From assembly GCA_947476285.1 (NCBI GenBank), contig CANJPU010000017.1:1-64000 (forward strand): a stretch of 64,000 nt of DNA, given 5' to 3'. Both the position numbers and the translations under genes were made by a program. A model generated the notes under the pieces. It was not told the DNA's origin. It saw only the letters and a program-made list of their open reading frames with translations, and ran no database searches. Shown here in pieces: positions 59,896-64,000 of this stretch. Source of the stretch: Comamonadaceae bacterium. Its GTDB lineage: Bacteria; Pseudomonadota; Gammaproteobacteria; Burkholderiales; Burkholderiaceae_C. Every line of letters starts with the position of its first letter. Positions within the stretch are counted from its first letter, which is position 1.

Positions 59896-61893
59896 TTGAT
59901 TGTTCTTCGTAATCTGATCCTTCGCCGCAGCGCGAAGGTGCTGCTGGACAATGTGTCCGTCACCCTCAACCCTGGCGAGAGAGTCGGGTTGGTGGGGCGC
60001 AATGGTGCGGGCAAATCCACCCTGTTTGGCCTGATCAACGGCACACTGCACGAAGACGGCGGCGACTTCTCCATGCCCTCGCACTGGCGGCTGGGCCAAG
60101 TGGCTCAGAACATGCCCGAGACAGAAGAGTCCGCCACCGACTTTGTGCTGGGCGGCGACACGCGCCTGGTCGAGTTGCGCGAGGCACTGGCACGCGCCGA
60201 GACTGCGCACGACCTGGACATGGACAACGCCGATCTGGGCATGGAGATCGCGCATCTGCACTCTGATCTGGCCGACGCGGGCGAGCACGACGCGGTGCCG
60301 CGTGCGCAGGCGCTGATCCTGGGCCTGGGTTTCAAGAGCAGCGAGCTCGACCAGAGCGTCAGTAGTTTCTCCGGCGGCTGGCGCATGCGCCTTCAACTGG
60401 CCAGGGCGCTGATGTGCCCGTCCGATCTGCTCTTGCTGGATGAGCCCACCAACCACCTGGACCTCGATGCCCTGGTGTGGCTGGAGGCCTGGCTCAAGCG
60501 CTATGCCGGCACCATGATCGTCATCAGCCACGACCGAGAGTTTCTGGACGCGGTCACCAACGTCACATTGCACATCGAACGCCAGCAGCTCACCCGCTAC
60601 GGCGGCAACTACAGCGCCTTCGAGACCCTGCGCTCCCAGCAACTTGAGCTTCAGCAATCAGCCTTCTCCAAGCAAAAGGAAAAGATCGCCCACCTGCAAA
60701 AGTTCATTGACCGCTTCAAGGCCAAGGCCTCCAAGGCCAAGCAGGCGCAAAGCCGGGTCAAGGCCCTGGAGCGCATGGAGAAAATCGCGCCGATTCTGGC
60801 CGATGCCGATTTCACCTTCGAATTCAAAGAGCCGGCCAATCTGCCCAACCCGATGCTCGCGATCAGCGATATGTCGTTTGGCTACCAGGCCACGCCCGAG
60901 CCCAGGACCATCCTGCGCCACGTCAGCCGCTCAGTCATGGCTGGCCAGCGCATCGGCATTCTGGGCGCCAATGGCCAGGGCAAGTCCACCCTGGTCAAGA
61001 CAATTGCCCACGAGATCGCCGCGCTGGGCGGCACCATTACCGAGGGCAAGGGCCTGAACATCGGCTACTTCGCCCAGCAAGAACTCGACGTGCTGCGCCC
61101 CCAGGACACACCGCTTGAGCATATGTTTCGGCTGGCGCGTGAGGCCGGGTCCAACTCTGGCGAATCCAGCCGCGAGCAAGACCTACGCAATTTCCTGGGC
61201 ACTTTCAATTTCAGCGGCGAGATGGTCAAGCAGACCGTGGGCACCATGAGCGGCGGCGAAAAAGCCCGGCTGGTGCTGGCCATGATGGTGTGGCAGCGCC
61301 CCAACCTGCTGCTGCTGGACGAGCCCACCAACCACCTGGACCTGGCCACACGCGAGGCGCTGTCGGTTGCACTCAATGAATTCGAAGGCACGGTGATGCT
61401 GGTCAGCCACGACCGCGCCCTGCTGCGCGCCGTCTGCGACGAATTCTGGCTGGTCGGCCGCGGCGAAGTGGCTGACTTCGACGGCGACCTGGATGACTAT
61501 CAGCGCTACCTGCTCGATGAGGCCAAGCGCCTGCGTGAGCTGGCGCGCCAGGATACAAGCGCAAGCCCGCAGCCGGTGGCGGCCGCTGCCCCTGCACCTG
61601 CGTTGGCCAATCCGCAAGAGCAACGCAAGCTTGATGCGCAGCAGCGCCAGCAACTGGCTGCGCGCGCCAAGCCGCTCAAGCGCGAGCTTTTGCAAACCGA
61701 TCAGCGCATGAATGAAGTGCATGCGGAACAAACCGCTCTGCAATCGCGCATGGCCACTGCGCAGACGCATGCCGACATCGCTGCAAACGGCAAGCAGCTC
61801 AAAAGTCTCGCCGATGAGCTGGAGTCACTGGAGGCGCGTTGGCTCGCTCTGTCAGAGCAGTTGGATGCGATGGAGCCGGCAAAATCGAGCTGA
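59896..61893 (+). CDS. ABC-F ATPase (YheS/Uup-like)
   Basis: Cytosolic ABC-F protein of 665 aa with two ATPase domains and no membrane part, a family acting on ribosomes. Domain 1 has GLVGRNGAGKSTLFGLINGT, SSFSGGWRMRLQLARAL and LLLLDEPTNHLDLDALVWLE; domain 2 has GILGANGQGKSTLVKTIAHE, GTMSGGEKARLVLAMMVWQR and LLLLDEPTNHLDLATREALS. The C-terminal coiled coil follows from about 555 (ERKLDAQQRQQLAARAKPLK). It starts at TTG 59896, with only weak RBS, 34 nt after prmB. Its 3' end overlaps the convergent kinase gene by 95 nt. Confidence 0.92.
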   Translation: MIVLRNLILRRSAKVLLDNVSVTLNPGERVGLVGRNGAGKSTLFGLINGTLHEDGGDFSMPSHWRLGQVAQNMPETEESATDFVLGGDTRLVELREALARAETAHDLDMDNADLGMEIAHLHSDLADAGEHDAVPRAQALILGLGFKSSELDQSVSSFSGGWRMRLQLARALMCPSDLLLLDEPTNHLDLDALVWLEAWLKRYAGTMIVISHDREFLDAVTNVTLHIERQQLTRYGGNYSAFETLRSQQLELQQSAFSKQKEKIAHLQKFIDRFKAKASKAKQAQSRVKALERMEKIAPILADADFTFEFKEPANLPNPMLAISDMSFGYQATPEPRTILRHVSRSVMAGQRIGILGANGQGKSTLVKTIAHEIAALGGTITEGKGLNIGYFAQQELDVLRPQDTPLEHMFRLAREAGSNSGESSREQDLRNFLGTFNFSGEMVKQTVGTMSGGEKARLVLAMMVWQRPNLLLLDEPTNHLDLATREALSVALNEFEGTVMLVSHDRALLRAVCDEFWLVGRGEVADFDGDLDDYQRYLLDEAKRLRELARQDTSASPQPVAAAAPAPALANPQEQRKLDAQQRQQLAARAKPLKRELLQTDQRMNEVHAEQTALQSRMATAQTHADIAANGKQLKSLADELESLEARWLALSEQLDAMEPAKSS

Positions 61894-63325
61894 GCTGCGC
61901 ACTGCCATCGCGCAGCTGAGAGCCATCGCCCACAGGCCGCGCCGGGGCGAACGCGACGCTGCACCGCCATCCCCGGCCATCGGCACCGCCACCGAGCGTC
62001 ATCCGTGCATCCATCAGCGCGGCATATTGCGAAACCAGCGCCAGTCCCAGGCCCACACCCTCGCCCAGCAACTGACCGGCCTGGCCCTGGGCGCCGCGCT
62101 TCATCAGCTCGAGCTGTTCGGCGCCGGGAAGGCTCGCACCGTTGTCCTCCACCGAAAGCACCTGGCCCGCGTCACTCTGGGTGACGGCCACCGTGACGGA
62201 AGGGTTGCCATCGGCATTGTCCACGCCGTAACGCAATGCGTTGTCCAGCAGGTTGTTCAAAATGCCATCGATCAACACCGCATCGCCTTGAGCCCACACG
62301 GCCGAATCGATGCCCACCGCACCCAGATCCACGCCAGCCAGATCGGCCCTGGGCAGAAAGCGCAGCACCGCCTCGCGCACCAGCTCGTCCAGCCGCACCG
62401 GCGCGAGGTGAAGGCCCGCCGCAGCCTCACTGGCCAGGGCCAAATCCAGCAGTTGATCCACCAGACGACTCGCCCGGGCCTGGCTGCTGGCAATGCGTTC
62501 GAGCTGATCGCGCCAGGCGGCAGGGTCTTTCTGCGCCAGGCCGTAATCAGCCAACGCACGTATTCCGGCCAGAGGTGTACGCAGCTCATGCGCCACATTG
62601 CCAGCGAATTCGCGCTGGGCGCGCACGCTGCGCTCAAGGCGCAGCAACATGGCGTTGATGGCCAGCGCCAAGCGCTCCACCTCGCGCGTGGTAGCCGACA
62701 CGGGCACAGGCGCCAGCGCGTTGGCTCCGCGGTCATCCACTGCGCGCTGCAATTCGCTCAGCGGCAACAGGTCTTGGGTGATGCGGCGGCGCACCCACAA
62801 GGTCAGCAACACCAGCAACAAAGCCTGAGGCCCCAGCGAATACAGCAGCAACTGGCGCAGCAGCGCCACCCTGCCCACCCGCGTCTCGGCCACGGTCACG
62901 TACAAGGGCGCTGGCGAGTCACGATACAGCGTGACCGCACGCAGACTCATACCCTTGAATTCAATATCAGAGAACTGGGGCACATGCTTGTCGGGGCTGA
63001 GCGCTGCATTCAGGCCGGCCTCACCGGCCACAACTCTTCCATCGGCCCCTCGAACGGAGAAGAACAGCGACTCAACCTGATCGAACAGCAGCGAGGCCAT
63101 TTCACGCTCAGTGAGGGTCAGCTCAAACGCCGCGCCTTCCATCTTGACGTTGGACGCCAGCACATAGGCGTCGTCAAGCAGCGAGCGGTCAAACGCCTTC
63201 TCATTGAAGAACTGCGCAACCAACAGCGCAACCAGCGCACCTGCAACCCAGGTCAGACCCAAGGGCACCATCACATCGCGCAGTACGCGCGTACCCAGCG
63301 ACGGGTGAGCTGCGCCAGATTTCAA
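61799..63325 (-). CDS. two-component sensor histidine kinase (TctE/QseC-like)
   Basis: Inner-membrane kinase of 508 aa. It has an N-terminal helix (VMVPLGLTWVAGALVALLVA), a periplasmic sensor part (about 45-160), a second helix near 170 (LLLYSLGPQALLLVLLTLWV), HAMP, H-box FAGNVAHELRTPLAGIRALA, N-box ILNNLLDNALRYGVDN and ATP-binding core with SVEDNGASLPGAE and LGEGVGLGLALVSQ. The last 50 residues are a low-complexity extension read antisense to the ABC-F gene. It overlaps the regulator stop upstream by 4 nt. TctE-like kinases usually sense tricarboxylates (family knowledge); the signal here is unknown. Confidence 0.9.
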   Translation of the reverse strand: MKSGAAHPSLGTRVLRDVMVPLGLTWVAGALVALLVAQFFNEKAFDRSLLDDAYVLASNVKMEGAAFELTLTEREMASLLFDQVESLFFSVRGADGRVVAGEAGLNAALSPDKHVPQFSDIEFKGMSLRAVTLYRDSPAPLYVTVAETRVGRVALLRQLLLYSLGPQALLLVLLTLWVRRRITQDLLPLSELQRAVDDRGANALAPVPVSATTREVERLALAINAMLLRLERSVRAQREFAGNVAHELRTPLAGIRALADYGLAQKDPAAWRDQLERIASSQARASRLVDQLLDLALASEAAAGLHLAPVRLDELVREAVLRFLPRADLAGVDLGAVGIDSAVWAQGDAVLIDGILNNLLDNALRYGVDNADGNPSVTVAVTQSDAGQVLSVEDNGASLPGAEQLELMKRGAQGQAGQLLGEGVGLGLALVSQYAALMDARMTLGGGADGRGWRCSVAFAPARPVGDGSQLRDGSAQLSSILPAPSHPTALTERANAPPVTPAHRRDF

Positions 63326-64000
63326 GCCTCGGTCTCCAGCAGATAGCCCAGGCCCCGCAAGGTGCGTATCTGCACGCCCGAGCCAGCCAGCTTCTTACGC
63401 AGCCGCGAGACGAAGGCCTCCAGCGAATTGTCAGCCAGGTGATCCTCAAACTCGGACAGTTTGGTCGACAGTGTCTTCTTGCTCACCACACGGCCTGCAG
63501 GCGTCATCAACTCCCAGAGCACATCGAACTCACGAGACGGCAGATCCAGATCGCGCCCATCCACCCGAAAGCGCCGCTCCAGGCGATCGAGCGACAGCAG
63601 ACCGAGCTGAACCTGATCCTGCGTACCCTGGCTGCGCCGCACCAGCGCACGCAACCTGGCCTCCACTTCGGCCAGATCAAAAGGCTTGCCAAGATAATCG
63701 TCGGCGCCAGCGTTCAGCCCGGCGATGCGGTCGTCCGTGCGATTGCGTGCCGTTAGCACCAGCACCGGCGTCGTGTCGCCGCGCGAGCGCGCAGCTCGCA
63801 ACGCGGACAGGCCACTGCCCAGGCCGCTGCGTTCATGCTCGGAGTGCGGCAAGTTCAAATCGAGCAAGACCGCGTCGAACGCCTGCACCCGCCACAAGTG
63901 ATCCGCCTCGCTCACCGTGCCTGCCACATCCACTCGGTGTCCGGCATCGTGCAGGCTGCGCAACATGACGTCGCGCAGCACCAGATCGTCTTCAACCAGA
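63322..64000 (-). CDS. OmpR-family response regulator (TctD/QseB-like), 5' end cut by window
   Basis: Receiver plus winged-helix DNA-binding regulator, partner of the kinase at 61799-63325. The window end removes the first residues: the frame runs open to 64000 and reads LVEDDLVLRDVMLRSLH, so only a few N-terminal residues are missing. The phospho-Asp is in AVLLDLNLPHSE, the Lys in GADDYLGKPFDLAEVEARLR; the C-terminal OmpR winged helix is TLSTKLSEFEDHLADNSLEA then FVSRLRKKLAGSGVQIRTLR. The kinase start overlaps the stop by 4 nt, so the two are translated together. Confidence 0.93.
   Translation of the reverse strand, partial: LVEDDLVLRDVMLRSLHDAGHRVDVAGTVSEADHLWRVQAFDAVLLDLNLPHSEHERSGLGSGLSALRAARSRGDTTPVLVLTARNRTDDRIAGLNAGADDYLGKPFDLAEVEARLRALVRRSQGTQDQVQLGLLSLDRLERRFRVDGRDLDLPSREFDVLWELMTPAGRVVSKKTLSTKLSEFEDHLADNSLEAFVSRLRKKLAGSGVQIRTLRGLGYLLETEA

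Overview
The window looks like chromosomal DNA of a Burkholderiales betaproteobacterium, most likely a Comamonadaceae relative. It has a high GC content (roughly 60% or more by eye), a Bug/TctC-family binding protein, PurL with a GTG start, and the gene strings smc-zipA-ligA-def, map-glnD and dapC-dapD-pilU-dapE-prmB. This assignment is inference from gene content; there is no rRNA or other phylogenetic marker in the window.

Layout. 167-3325: a large repetitive secreted protein (DUF4214, five cadherin/VCBS-like repeats of about 390 bp, RTX-like C-terminus). 3379-24008, almost all minus strand: acyl-CoA catabolism. It encodes two FAS1-like/MaoC acyl-CoA hydratases, a double-domain CoA-transferase, a Bug solute-binding protein, a FadR-type GntR regulator, a quinone-oxidoreductase-like enzyme, a thioesterase, an acyl-CoA dehydrogenase, a thiolase, a FadB-like fusion enzyme, a LivFGMH ABC transporter without LivK, and an acyl-CoA ligase. 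One plus-strand gene in this stretch (16889-18589) fuses VCBS-like repeats to a ferritin-like di-iron domain. 24039-29704, minus strand: a signalling locus. A LuxI/FeeM-like acyltransferase gene, split by a frameshift in an A8 run, overlaps by ATGA a CqsS/LqsS/PhcS-like six-helix hybrid sensor kinase, and a receiver-histidine kinase (PhcR/PhcQ-like) follows. Just upstream lies a chimeric gene joining a lipoprotein N-terminus to the tail of a second copy of that kinase, sharing an 82-bp perfect repeat with the intact kinase.

29866-40096 is mostly housekeeping: rhomboid protease, SelO-MsrB (ATGA overlap), YciB, BolA, a periplasmic PPIase, two membrane proteins, an orphan HigA-type antitoxin and PurL. 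40097-41624 is a small accessory island: a MazEF/PemK-type toxin-antitoxin pair with a multi-copy 8-bp operator motif, and a remnant of a transposase gene with flanking TGTCCGGTTT repeats. 41625-64000 holds map, glnD, def, ligA, zipA, smc, an MgtC/DUF4010 membrane protein, an unknown glycine-rich membrane/coiled-coil protein, the lysine/DAP genes dapC-dapD-dapE with a PilU-type ATPase between them, prmB, an ABC-F protein, and a TctE/TctD-type two-component system cut by the window end.

How the genes fit together. The 3.4-24 kb block reads as uptake (LivHMGF, Bug protein), activation (ligase, CoA-transferase), hydration and beta-oxidation of an unknown carboxylic acid, with the GntR protein as likely local regulator. 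The 24-29.7 kb block reads as a self-contained signal-synthase/sensor/relay cassette and is the best candidate for an undescribed system.
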